A stretch of 64,000 nt of DNA from Pseudomonadota bacterium (lineage in GTDB: Bacteria; Pseudomonadota; Gammaproteobacteria; Steroidobacterales; Steroidobacteraceae), in assembly GCA_021792755.1 (NCBI GenBank), contig JAJYUA010000006.1:1-64000 (forward strand), read 5' to 3'. The notes beneath the pieces were generated by a model. It was not told the DNA's origin, made no database searches, and saw nothing but the letters and a program-made list of their open reading frames with translations. Below are positions 8,263 to 16,790 of this stretch, piece after piece. Within the stretch, counting starts at the first letter, position 1. Each line of letters opens with the position of its first letter. The translations under genes were made by a program, and so were the position numbers.

Positions 8263-11200
8263 ATGCGAGCCAATGTCATCGCCGCCGCGCTGGGCGTGGC
8301 GTTGATCGGGGTCCCTGTCATCGCCGAGGCGCAATCCGCAAGTGCCCTGGTGCGCACGGATATCCCCCCGGAGGCGCTGCGCCCGGCGCTGAGGAGCCTG
8401 GCGCAACAGTTCGGATTTCAGATCGTCTATCCGTCAAAGGACGTGCTGGACCTTCGCACGCGCGGCGTCGTCGGCAGCTTCACCGTGTCGGAAGCGCTCG
8501 AGCGCGCTTTGGTCGGCACCGGCTTGACGTTCCATTACGTCGACGAGCATACGATCACCATCGTGCCGGCGAGCCGCCCGGTCGCGATGGCCGCCGACCC
8601 GGCCCCCGGCGCGCCGCGGCGCGCCGGGGGCCGGCAGGCCATGCGGCACAGGACTGACCCGGCGCGCATCGGGCCCCCATCCGGGGCCTCTGCGGCCGAT
8701 CCGCCGCCCGCTGCGAACAGCGCGAGCGGCACCGCTTTGGATTCAACCGCCGCCGGCCCCGGCGCCTCCTCGCTGCAGGAGGTCGTGGTCACCGGCACCC
8801 GCATCCGCGGAGTCGACACGCTGAACGCGCTGCCCGTGCAGATCCTGAGCAGGCGGGACATTCGGCTCTCGGGCGCCACCAGCGTGCCTCAGCTGCTGCA
8901 ACAGGTCAGCGCGACGAGCAGCGTGGGCAGTACCACGACGGCGCAGGCGACCGGCTTCACGAGCGGGGGGGTCGAAACGATCTCACTGCACGGCTTGGGC
9001 GCCGCTCGCACGCTCGTGCTCATCAACGGGCTGCGCACGCCGGTCAGCGTAGCGGGCGACTCGGTCGATGTCGGTGCCATTCCGCTCGCGGCGGTCGAGC
9101 GGGTGGAAGTGCTGGAGAACGGCGCCTCCGCGGTGTACGGCAGCGATGCCATTGCGGGGGTGGTGAATTTCATCCTGAAGTCGGATTTCCAGGGCCTTGA
9201 CGCGAGCGCAACGGTGGGCACGCCGACCGAAGCGGGAGGGGGGACTTCGCAGAACATCTCTGTCTATGCGGGGACGGGGTCTCTCGAGCAGAATCGCTAC
9301 AACATCGGCATCGGCCTCGAGTACGACCACAAGTCGCCGATCATGGGCGCGTCGCGCCCCTTTGCCACCCGCTACAGTCCCGGCTACGGCAACGATGTGA
9401 CCTCGTTTTTCGCCTTCCCGGCGAACGTGCTGATTCCGCCGAACGCCGTACTGGCGCACGGCGGCGTGTACAGCCCGCAAGTCGGCCACTGCGAGCCGAC
9501 CTCCCTCAACGACAAGAATTACCCGACGCAATGCCGCTTCGACAACTCGCCCTACGATTCGCTGCAGCCCAAGCGCTCGAGATACAGCGTCTATCTCAAC
9601 GGCGCCTACGAGTTGACGCACTCGAGCCGGCTCTACGGCAACGTGCTGTTCTCGCAGGTGAGGCAGACCACCTACACGCAACCGGTGCCGCTCGCGTTCC
9701 TCAATCCGCTGCTGCCCTCGAATCCGTACGTTGCCTACCTGGCGAACCTGCTCGCCACGCAGTATCCCGGATACAGCAATCCGGATGCGAAGCCGGGTCA
9801 GGGCGCGTTCCTGCTGCCGCCCACCAGCCCGTATTATCCCACGGCCTGGGCCGCTTCGCATGGGCTCGCCGGCCAGCCCCTCAACCTCATCTATCGGGAT
9901 TTCGCGAACGGCATCCGCCAGACGCTCGACATCACCAACACCACTCGCGTGGTGGGCGGCATCAAGGGACACGCCATCGGCTGGCATTACGACGCCTCGC
10001 TTCTCTACGGCCAGGTGGCCCTGTCCGACAATCTGGAGCACGGTTGGCCGCTTTATTCGAAGATCATGCCGCTCCTGGATTCCGGGGTGATCAATCCGTT
10101 CGGCCCCACGCAGGATCCGAGCGCGCTCGCGCAGGCGAACGCGGACCAGTTCACCGGCCAGGACTACTCGGCCAAGACCTCCCTCACGAGCCTCGATGCC
10201 AGCGCCACCCGCAGGGTCGCGCGGCTGCCGACCGGGCCTTTGCGGCTGGCGGTCGGCGCGGAGCTGCGCCGGGAAACCTACGACTACTCCCCTGCGCTCG
10301 TCCTGCAGCAGGGCAACGTCGGCGGCCTGGGCGGCAATTCGCTGCCGGAGTCTTCCTCGCGCAGCGCGCAGGCCGCCTACTTCGAGCTCAACGGCTATCT
10401 CGCCCGCTCGTTGCAGGCCGACGTGGCCGTGCGTTGGGACCACTACCAGAGCATCGGCAGCACGGTCAATCCCCAACTCTGGCTGCATTGGCGGCCGCTG
10501 CGCTGGCTGCAGCTGCGCGGCTCGGCTGGAACGGGCTTCCGCGCCCCGTCGCTGCCCGATCTGTACGCGCCCCAGACCTTCAACGTGACATCGAACGGAA
10601 CGCGCGATCCGATCCAGTGCCCGGTCTTCAATCCGAACAATCCCGCCTGCAGCGAGCAATTCACGACAGTGATCGGCGGCAACCCCCATCTGAAGCCGGA
10701 GAAGTCGGTCAACTACACCCTCGGCACGGTGCTCGAGCCGGTGCGCAACCTGCGCCTGGGTCTGGACTCGTTCTGGATCTTTCTGCGCCATGAGATCGTG
10801 CCCGGCGGCCTGCCGTACAGCGTCATTCTGCAAAATGCCCAGACGGCCACGGAATTCTCCAGCTTCGTCACGCGCGATGCGGCCGGCAACATCGTCTCGA
10901 TCAGCCAGACCAACCAGAATCTGTTCAAGACCTACCTGAGCGGCCTCGACATCACCCTGAGCTACGATTGGCGGCTGGGGCCCGGGGAGGTCTTCGTGCG
11001 GGGCAACGGCGCGTATTTCTACAAGTACGCCGTTCAGAACTTCAACGGCACCTGGACCAGCGTGATCAATCAGGGCCTGTCGCAGGTCGGCGAGACGGGC
11101 GGGGTCATCGTGCGGTGGCGTCACACCTTGACGATCGGCTACACGACCCGGTCCTGGGAGCTCTCGGTGACGCAGCAGTACCAGGAGCCCTACCTGGATA

Positions 11201-11445
11201 CTCCCTCGACGGTCACCCAGGTGCCGCGCCACGTGTCGGCATACGACACGATCAACACGCAGGCATCGTACACGGGGCTGCGCCACTTCGCCTTCACGCT
11301 CGGCGTGATCAATCTCTTCAACCAGAACCCGCCGTACGCGAACTATGCGTCGATCGCCAACAACTTCGTCGGCGGATACGATCTCACCTATGGCGATCCG
11401 CGCGGCCGCTACATCTATGCGACCATCCGCTATCACCTGCATTGA
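8263..11445 (+). CDS. TonB-dependent receptor with N-terminal signalling (STN) domain
   Basis: This 1060-residue outer-membrane receptor has a signal peptide ending near AEAQS, an STN domain (residues about 35-105, SLAQQFGFQIVYPSKD and TFHYVDEHTITIV), a Pro/Ala linker, a TonB box region (LQEVVVTGTRIRG), a plug (LINGLRTPV, ENGASAVYGSDAIAGVVNFI) and a long barrel with family motifs such as GTGFRAPSLPDLYAP and NPHLKPEKSVNYTLG. The linker between STN and plug is unusually long. ATG 8263 follows a good site (GGGGAGAGG). The STN domain and the sigma/FecR pair upstream indicate ligand-controlled expression. The M42 peptidase gene 45 bases downstream suggests a peptide or peptide-linked ligand, which is an inference. 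Confidence 0.92.
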   Translation: MRANVIAAALGVALIGVPVIAEAQSASALVRTDIPPEALRPALRSLAQQFGFQIVYPSKDVLDLRTRGVVGSFTVSEALERALVGTGLTFHYVDEHTITIVPASRPVAMAADPAPGAPRRAGGRQAMRHRTDPARIGPPSGASAADPPPAANSASGTALDSTAAGPGASSLQEVVVTGTRIRGVDTLNALPVQILSRRDIRLSGATSVPQLLQQVSATSSVGSTTTAQATGFTSGGVETISLHGLGAARTLVLINGLRTPVSVAGDSVDVGAIPLAAVERVEVLENGASAVYGSDAIAGVVNFILKSDFQGLDASATVGTPTEAGGGTSQNISVYAGTGSLEQNRYNIGIGLEYDHKSPIMGASRPFATRYSPGYGNDVTSFFAFPANVLIPPNAVLAHGGVYSPQVGHCEPTSLNDKNYPTQCRFDNSPYDSLQPKRSRYSVYLNGAYELTHSSRLYGNVLFSQVRQTTYTQPVPLAFLNPLLPSNPYVAYLANLLATQYPGYSNPDAKPGQGAFLLPPTSPYYPTAWAASHGLAGQPLNLIYRDFANGIRQTLDITNTTRVVGGIKGHAIGWHYDASLLYGQVALSDNLEHGWPLYSKIMPLLDSGVINPFGPTQDPSALAQANADQFTGQDYSAKTSLTSLDASATRRVARLPTGPLRLAVGAELRRETYDYSPALVLQQGNVGGLGGNSLPESSSRSAQAAYFELNGYLARSLQADVAVRWDHYQSIGSTVNPQLWLHWRPLRWLQLRGSAGTGFRAPSLPDLYAPQTFNVTSNGTRDPIQCPVFNPNNPACSEQFTTVIGGNPHLKPEKSVNYTLGTVLEPVRNLRLGLDSFWIFLRHEIVPGGLPYSVILQNAQTATEFSSFVTRDAAGNIVSISQTNQNLFKTYLSGLDITLSYDWRLGPGEVFVRGNGAYFYKYAVQNFNGTWTSVINQGLSQVGETGGVIVRWRHTLTIGYTTRSWELSVTQQYQEPYLDTPSTVTQVPRHVSAYDTINTQASYTGLRHFAFTLGVINLFNQNPPYANYASIANNFVGGYDLTYGDPRGRYIYATIRYHLH

Positions 11446-11490
11446 CGGCGACCCGCGCCGAGTCGCTCCTCGGGGACCGTGGAGGCTCAA

Positions 11491-13764
11491 TTGAGACGAC
11501 TTGCACCGCTTTGGGCGGCCGCGGCCGCGGCCTTGGCCGCCGCGCCGGCCTTGGCCGCCGCGCCGCCGGATTTCGCCGTGTTGAGCCGGATCGTTGCAGT
11601 GTCAGGCTATGAGCAGCAGCTCTCGGCAGCGATTGCGCATCAGCTGCAAGGGCAGGGGCTGCACCCGCGCACGGACAACATGGATGATGTGTGGGTGACG
11701 GTCGGCGGCGGCGCTCCTCACCGGCTCATCGTCGCGGCCATCGACCAGCCGGGCTACCTCGTCGGCGCCATCGATTCGCGGGGCTATCTGCGCGTGCAGC
11801 GCCTGCCGATGCGCAAGCCGAATGCAGTGTTCGATACACTGGAGTTTGCGCAGCCGGTGTACGTGGTCACGCCCAAGGGGCTGCTGAACGGCGGATTTGC
11901 CGGCCTCAGCATCCATCTGGCTCCGGGACACCTCAATCCGCCCTCGATGTCCCATGTCGGCAATCTGTACGTGGATATCGGGGCGGACTCGGCGGCCCAG
12001 GCGCGCGCCGCGGGCGCCGGTCTGCTCGATCCGGTCGAGCTCGCGCAGCCGCCGATCACCATCGGCGCGGATGATGAGGCGGGCGCCTCGGCCGGCGATC
12101 GCTTCGGCTGGGAGGCGCTGCTCGAGGCGGCGCAGGGGCTGGCGCACGCGCGGTTGCGCGGTACCACGACACTCGCGTTCGTGACACAGCAGTGGCTGGG
12201 CGGACGAGGTCTCGCGCGGGTCCTCACCGAGCTGGCGCCCGCGCAGATGATCTTTCTCGGGCGCATCGCTCCGCAATCGCCCGCAGAGGGCGCGACGAGG
12301 GCCGGCCTGCTGCCCGGCGACGGGGTGCTGATCGGGGCGAACGCGCCTTCGGGTCCGGGGAGCCTGCCCGATGAGCTCATGCGCCTGGCGCTCGCGCACC
12401 ACATTGCCGCACGGGTCGTGGCGGCCCGCGCGCCCGTCATCGGCGGCTTCGGCCCCCTGCCGAAGCTGCCGGCCCGGTTTGCAGAGCTCGGGGTACCGAC
12501 CCTGTTTCCGGTGACGCCGGCGGAGACGTTTTCCCGGGCGGATCTGCGCAAACTCACCCGGTTGATCGAGGACTACCTCGATGAGCCGCTCACACCGATG
12601 AGCGCGGCGGACGACCCGTTCGATGCGGCGCGCGAGCCCGGACCCGGCAGGGAAGAGAAGGTGCTGGATCGGGCGCGTGCGCCGAGCCGGCAGCTGCTGA
12701 AAACGCTTCAGACCCTGACCACCGCGTACGGCGCGAGCGGTCACGAGCAGGGCGCGCGCGAGGCGATCCTGAGCCGTCTGCCCGCCTGGGCCCGCAAGCT
12801 TGCGCACCTCGATCCGGCGGGCAACCTGGTGCTGCACATCGGGCACGCGGTGCCGGGCGTTCACGAGCCGACGATTCTGTTCGATGCCCACATGGATGAG
12901 ATCGGCTATCAGGTCACGCGCATCAAGCGTGACGGGGAGCTCCGCGTGCGCGAGCTCGGCGGCTTCTACGGCCGCTATTACCTCGGCCATGTCATGCTGG
13001 TTCACCTGCCCGATGGACGCAGTATCGGTGCGGCGCTGGGGTTGCCTTCGGGCTGGGAGCGGCCGCGGTTCAAGTGGCCGCCGGCGATGAGCACGCTCAA
13101 CGAGCCGGCCGACGCCTATGTCGGCACCGACTCCCGGGCGGCCACCGAGCGGCTCGGCATCCGGGTGGGGGATTTCCTCACGATGCCGAAAGTCTACCGG
13201 CCGCTGCTCGGCTCGCACTTCGAGATCCGCAGCATCGATGACCGGGCCGGCGATACGGCGTTGATCGAGACGGTGCGTGCGTTGGGAGCGGACTTTGCGC
13301 GCGAGCACCCCGGCCGGCAGCTCACCTTCCTGTGGACGAGGCGGGAGGAAATCGGGCTCGAGGGGGCGGCGGCCTATGCCGCGCGGGTGGCCAAGCTCGG
13401 CCGAGAGCCGGATGTCGTGTTTGCCGTCGATATGTTCGTGAGCAGCCAATCCCCGCTCGAGTCCGGGCGCTATGGTGATCAGCCGCTCGGGAAGGGCTTC
13501 GTGGTACGGGCGGTCGATTTTTCCCACATCGACCCGCCGGCGGATGTGGCGCGCGTGCTCGCCCTGGCTCGCGCGCATCACATTCCCGCGCAGTACGGCG
13601 CGACCGGCGGTGGCAACGACGCGGCGGTGTACACCCGCTACGGCGCCAACGCCATCGCTCTCGGATGGCCGACCAAGTACTCCCATTCCCCGGCCGAGCA
13701 GTCCGACACGAAGGATGTCTACGCGCTCAGCCGCATCTGCACCGTGCTCGCCAAGGACTGGTAG
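11491..13764 (+). CDS. secreted tandem-domain M42-family metallopeptidase, first domain degenerate
   Basis: TTG 11491 is chosen because GGAGG lies 5 bases before it and it gives a clean signal peptide (RRLAPLWAAAAAALAAAPAL); the GTG at 11479 lies before that site. The 757-residue product contains two M42 peptidase units. The second (about residues 400-757) has all expected metal and catalytic residues: H467 in DAHMDEIG, D584 in DDRAGD, E619/E620 in RREEIG, D647 in AVDMF and H732 in SHSPAE. The first (about 28-370) aligns in outline but reads AIDQPG, GDRFGW and TQQWLGG at those places, so it should be inactive. M42 enzymes are normally single-domain cytoplasmic aminopeptidases of about 350 residues, so secretion and duplication are unusual. 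It follows the TonB receptor and probably trims peptides in the periplasm. Confidence 0.87.
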   Translation: MRRLAPLWAAAAAALAAAPALAAAPPDFAVLSRIVAVSGYEQQLSAAIAHQLQGQGLHPRTDNMDDVWVTVGGGAPHRLIVAAIDQPGYLVGAIDSRGYLRVQRLPMRKPNAVFDTLEFAQPVYVVTPKGLLNGGFAGLSIHLAPGHLNPPSMSHVGNLYVDIGADSAAQARAAGAGLLDPVELAQPPITIGADDEAGASAGDRFGWEALLEAAQGLAHARLRGTTTLAFVTQQWLGGRGLARVLTELAPAQMIFLGRIAPQSPAEGATRAGLLPGDGVLIGANAPSGPGSLPDELMRLALAHHIAARVVAARAPVIGGFGPLPKLPARFAELGVPTLFPVTPAETFSRADLRKLTRLIEDYLDEPLTPMSAADDPFDAAREPGPGREEKVLDRARAPSRQLLKTLQTLTTAYGASGHEQGAREAILSRLPAWARKLAHLDPAGNLVLHIGHAVPGVHEPTILFDAHMDEIGYQVTRIKRDGELRVRELGGFYGRYYLGHVMLVHLPDGRSIGAALGLPSGWERPRFKWPPAMSTLNEPADAYVGTDSRAATERLGIRVGDFLTMPKVYRPLLGSHFEIRSIDDRAGDTALIETVRALGADFAREHPGRQLTFLWTRREEIGLEGAAAYAARVAKLGREPDVVFAVDMFVSSQSPLESGRYGDQPLGKGFVVRAVDFSHIDPPADVARVLALARAHHIPAQYGATGGGNDAAVYTRYGANAIALGWPTKYSHSPAEQSDTKDVYALSRICTVLAKDW

Positions 13765-14053
13765 GCCTTCCTCGAAGGCAGGGCGCGCGGCGCGGCGCGC
13801 GCAGCTTGCCGGCCCCGGGGAGCGCCGCAGGGCCCGGGAGCGGTGACCGGGGGGGGGGGAGGGCGCTGCGCGTCTCGAGGGGCTCGCGGCCCCGGGGCCA
13901 GCAGCGCCTCTTCGCCGGGCCCAGCGCGCCCGGGAGCCGAGCAAACCTCGGCCGAGCAGGCATAATGTCCGGCAAGCCCGGGGGCGATCGCGCGAAACTC
14001 GGGAGTCAGGAGCGGCCGATCCACTCCAGAGGACGCATTCGGGGCCTGTGGCA
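13765..14053 (+). other. intergenic region with GC palindromes and a G11 run
   Basis: About 290 bases after the peptidase gene. A short hairpin (GCCTTC, loop CTC, GAAGGC at 13765-13779) and a GCGCGC-rich palindrome near 13786-13802 may end the upstream operon, though neither has a T run. A run of 11 G lies at 13849-13859. Confidence 0.4.
13849..13859 (+). repeat. run of 11 G
   Basis: An uninterrupted G11 tract lies about 195 bases upstream of the MgtC/DUF4010 gene. Such tracts are prone to slippage. Here it is outside any gene, so an effect on expression would have to act through promoter spacing. Confidence 0.8.
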
Positions 14054-15328
14054 ATGCTCGATGGACACACTCCCTTGCAGCTGACGGGAAGGCTCGGGCT
14101 CGCGCTTGCAATGGCCATCTTCATGGGCCTCGCCTTCGAGGGGATCTACAAGCAGGAACCGCGCTCGAGCCCGGGCGGGATCCGCACGTTCCCTATGCTC
14201 ACCATCCTCGGGGCCCTGCTGTACCTGCTCGAGCCGCGCTCGCTCGTGCCGTATCTGGTCGGTCTGGGCGCGGTCGCCGCGTGGCTCTACGCGCACCTGC
14301 GGGTGGCCGGCCGGGCAGGGCTGCAGCGGCCTACCCTGATGGTCCCGACGGCGAATGTGCTGGCCTATGTCTTCGGACCCGTCGCGCTCACGCAACCGCC
14401 GTGGCTCGTCGTCTCGGCCGCGGTGGCGGCGGTGCTGCTGCTCGAGAGCCGTGAGGCCCTGCACCGGGTGGCGCAGCAGGTGGCGCGGGAGGAGATTTAC
14501 ACGCTCGGCAAGTTCCTCATCCTGGTGGGGATCGTGCTGCCGCTGGTGCCGGATCAGCCGATCGTCTCCTGGACGCCCATTACGCCGTTTGAGGTCTGGC
14601 TGGCACTGGTCGCGGTGTCGACGCTCTCTTACCTGAGCTACCTGCTGCAGCGATATCTGCCGCACCGGGGTGCCCTGGTTCCCTCGATTCTGGGCGGGGC
14701 CTACTCCTCGACGGCGACCACGGTCGCTCTCGCGCGCGAGCAGAGGGCCTCCGGGACAGCGCGTCCGGAGGTGGCGGTGGGCATCGTGATCGCCACGGCA
14801 GTCATGTATCTGCGCATCGACCTGGTCATCGCTCTGTTCAACCGCCCGTTGGCGTGGCTCTTGTTGCCGCGGGTGGCCGTGTTGTCGGCGCTCGCCGGGG
14901 CGATCGCGACCTGGCAGTGGCTGCGCCGCGACAAGGGCTCGGCGATCGCTGCGGGGAAGTTGCCGGTGATGAACCCGCTGCAACTTCCGGCGGCGGTGAC
15001 TTTTGCGGCGCTGTTCGTGGTCGTGGCGCTCGCCTCGAGCTGGGTGCGCAGCCGCTTCGGCAGCCCGGGGGTCTACGCTCTGGGCGGGATCGCAGGCGTC
15101 TCGGACATCAATCCGTTCGTCCTCAGCCTGGCGCAGGGTAGCGTAGCGGGGATGCCGGTCGCCGGCATTGCGGCGGCGATCCTGATCGCAGCCTCATCCA
15201 ACAACGTCATGAACGCGGTCTACGCGCTGACCTTCGGGGGCCTGCGAGCCTGCCTGAAGCCGGCGCTCGCGCTGCTGGCGGTCGCCGCCGCCGGCCTCGT
15301 CCTGGCGCTGCTCACCCTGCCGCGCTAG
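14054..15328 (+). CDS. MgtC/DUF4010-family membrane protein
   Basis: The product has about 424 residues and is almost entirely hydrophobic, with roughly eleven to twelve membrane segments. The first 120 residues follow the MgtC/SapB pattern (GLAFEGIYKQEP, GIRTFPMLTILGALLYLL), and the rest is the DUF4010 membrane domain with ILGGAYSSTATTVALARE and GVSDINPFVLSLAQ. The biochemical role of this family is not established. MgtC relatives affect magnesium homeostasis and membrane potential, which is only a hint. ATG 14054 is preferred; GTG 14048 is two codons earlier. It does not overlap its neighbours. Confidence 0.82.
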   Translation: MLDGHTPLQLTGRLGLALAMAIFMGLAFEGIYKQEPRSSPGGIRTFPMLTILGALLYLLEPRSLVPYLVGLGAVAAWLYAHLRVAGRAGLQRPTLMVPTANVLAYVFGPVALTQPPWLVVSAAVAAVLLLESREALHRVAQQVAREEIYTLGKFLILVGIVLPLVPDQPIVSWTPITPFEVWLALVAVSTLSYLSYLLQRYLPHRGALVPSILGGAYSSTATTVALAREQRASGTARPEVAVGIVIATAVMYLRIDLVIALFNRPLAWLLLPRVAVLSALAGAIATWQWLRRDKGSAIAAGKLPVMNPLQLPAAVTFAALFVVVALASSWVRSRFGSPGVYALGGIAGVSDINPFVLSLAQGSVAGMPVAGIAAAILIAASSNNVMNAVYALTFGGLRACLKPALALLAVAAAGLVLALLTLPR

Positions 15329-15388
15329 CGGGCAAAGCGGCGCCAGAGGCGCTTGCAATCGCGGCACGGCGATCATAACCTACCTTGG

Positions 15389-15404
15389 TACGACAGTGGT
15401 CGTA
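15389..15404 (+). promoter_or_regulatory. perfect inverted repeat upstream of the efflux operon
   Basis: TACGAC and GTCGTA are perfect 6-base arms separated by AGTG. The repeat lies about 60 bases before the outer-membrane factor gene, where a TetR- or MarR-type operator for a pump operon would be expected. No regulator gene is adjacent. Confidence 0.4.
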
Positions 15405-15467
15405 AAGCGGACCCATGGGACAGTGATGGCTCCTGCCAAGACCGAGCGACGCGGGGGCAAGGCCCCG

Positions 15468-16790
15468 ATGTACGCGCAATGCCGCCGGCTGGTGCTGTGC
15501 GGGCTGTTGTGCGTGCTGCCGGCGCGCGGCGTGCTCGTCCCGGCAAACGCCGCCGGCGCGGGCCGGCCGGCTCTGCGGCTCGCCGCCGCGATCGCCGCCG
15601 CGCTGCGCGTGGCGCCGCAGGCGCAGCAGGCCGAGGACTTGCGCAGGGCGGGGCGGTACGGGGCGCGCGCCGGCCGCGCGATGCTGCTGCCGCACTTGTC
15701 GGTGATCGCGGGCCGCTTCTGGACGGCCACGCGCGGTGGCCAGCCGCTTTACGCGCGCGCCAATGGTTCCCGAGAGACGATCGGCCTGCTGAATCTGTCG
15801 CTGCCGCTGTATTCGCCGCAGCTGCGCTCGCTCGCCCGGCTCGCCCGGGACCGGCAGGCGCTCGCCCGCAGCGAGCAGGCGCAGGCCCGCTTGAGCGTCG
15901 CTGCGCAGGTCGCCGGCGCCTGGTATCAACTTGCGCTGCTGCGCGCCCGCGTACGGATCTGGCGGAGCACGCTGCGATCGGTCGATATCCTTTATCGCGG
16001 CACGCAACAGGAATACTCCGTCGGGGCCGCCGCGGTCCTCGATCTCGCGCAGACGCGGCTGTTGCGCCACAACGCGCAAAGCGGCCTGCAGCAGGCGCTT
16101 GCACAGCGGCGCGCGGCGCGGCGCGCTCTGAACCTGCTGCTCGCCCGCGCCCCGTCGGCCCCCATCGTGATGCCGGCGCTGCATCCGGCCTCGCGCCCTC
16201 TACCGAAGGAGCCGCTGTGGATCGAGAAGGCGAGGCGGGCGCAGCCGCTGCTGCGCATCGCGGCACGGCAGATCGCCGTCGGACACGCCCAGGCGCAGAC
16301 CGTGAGCGCAACCCGTCTGCCGACGGTCACCGCGAATGTGAGCTATGGGGTCGATTCGCCCGGAACGCCCGTTTCGCACGATCTCGGCTGGGAGGTCTTT
16401 CTCGGCGCGAGCATGCCGATTTTTGATTTTGGCGCCCATCGCGATCGGCTCGCCGACGCCGAAGAGCGTGTTGCCGCGCTGCGCGCGGCCCGGCGCTCGG
16501 TGCTGTTGCAGATCCGTATGACCATTGCGCGCGATTACGGCAATGCCCAGGCGGCCGAGCAGGCGTACGGCCAAGCGGTCAAGCAACTGCGGGACGCCCG
16601 CTCGGTCTATGACATGACCCGCGACGGCTACAAGGCCGGGACACTCAACGCGCTCGATCTGGCGCAGGCCGAGAACAGCTGGCTGCAGGCGCGCCTGCAG
16701 GTGGCGACCTCGCTCGTCATGGTGCGCATGGCGCATACCCAGCTGCGGCTCGATGCGGGGGCCTACCCCGGAGAGAGAGCATCCACATGA
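15468..16790 (+). CDS. TolC-family outer-membrane efflux protein
   Basis: From ATG 15468 the product has 440 residues, begins with a signal peptide (CRRLVLCGLLCVLPARG) and contains the two OEP repeats of TolC-like proteins, long amphipathic helices rich in Ala, Gln and Arg with the SMPIFDFGAHRDRLADAE motif of the second half. It would form the trimeric channel through the outer membrane. ATG 15426 is an in-frame alternative but would place 14 polar residues before the signal peptide. Its stop overlaps the start of the adaptor gene by 4 bases (ATGA), so translation of the operon is coupled. Confidence 0.88.
   Translation: MYAQCRRLVLCGLLCVLPARGVLVPANAAGAGRPALRLAAAIAAALRVAPQAQQAEDLRRAGRYGARAGRAMLLPHLSVIAGRFWTATRGGQPLYARANGSRETIGLLNLSLPLYSPQLRSLARLARDRQALARSEQAQARLSVAAQVAGAWYQLALLRARVRIWRSTLRSVDILYRGTQQEYSVGAAAVLDLAQTRLLRHNAQSGLQQALAQRRAARRALNLLLARAPSAPIVMPALHPASRPLPKEPLWIEKARRAQPLLRIAARQIAVGHAQAQTVSATRLPTVTANVSYGVDSPGTPVSHDLGWEVFLGASMPIFDFGAHRDRLADAEERVAALRAARRSVLLQIRMTIARDYGNAQAAEQAYGQAVKQLRDARSVYDMTRDGYKAGTLNALDLAQAENSWLQARLQVATSLVMVRMAHTQLRLDAGAYPGERAST

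Noticed and set aside
8983-11490. 835-codon minus-strand open frame across the TonB receptor gene
   Set aside because: It is antisense to a well-supported receptor, its product is Arg/Val/Gly-rich without domains, and such frames arise from GC-rich third positions.
11602-14124. 840-codon minus-strand open frame across the peptidase gene
   Set aside because: Antisense shadow of a gene with intact catalytic motifs; no ribosome site and no motif content.
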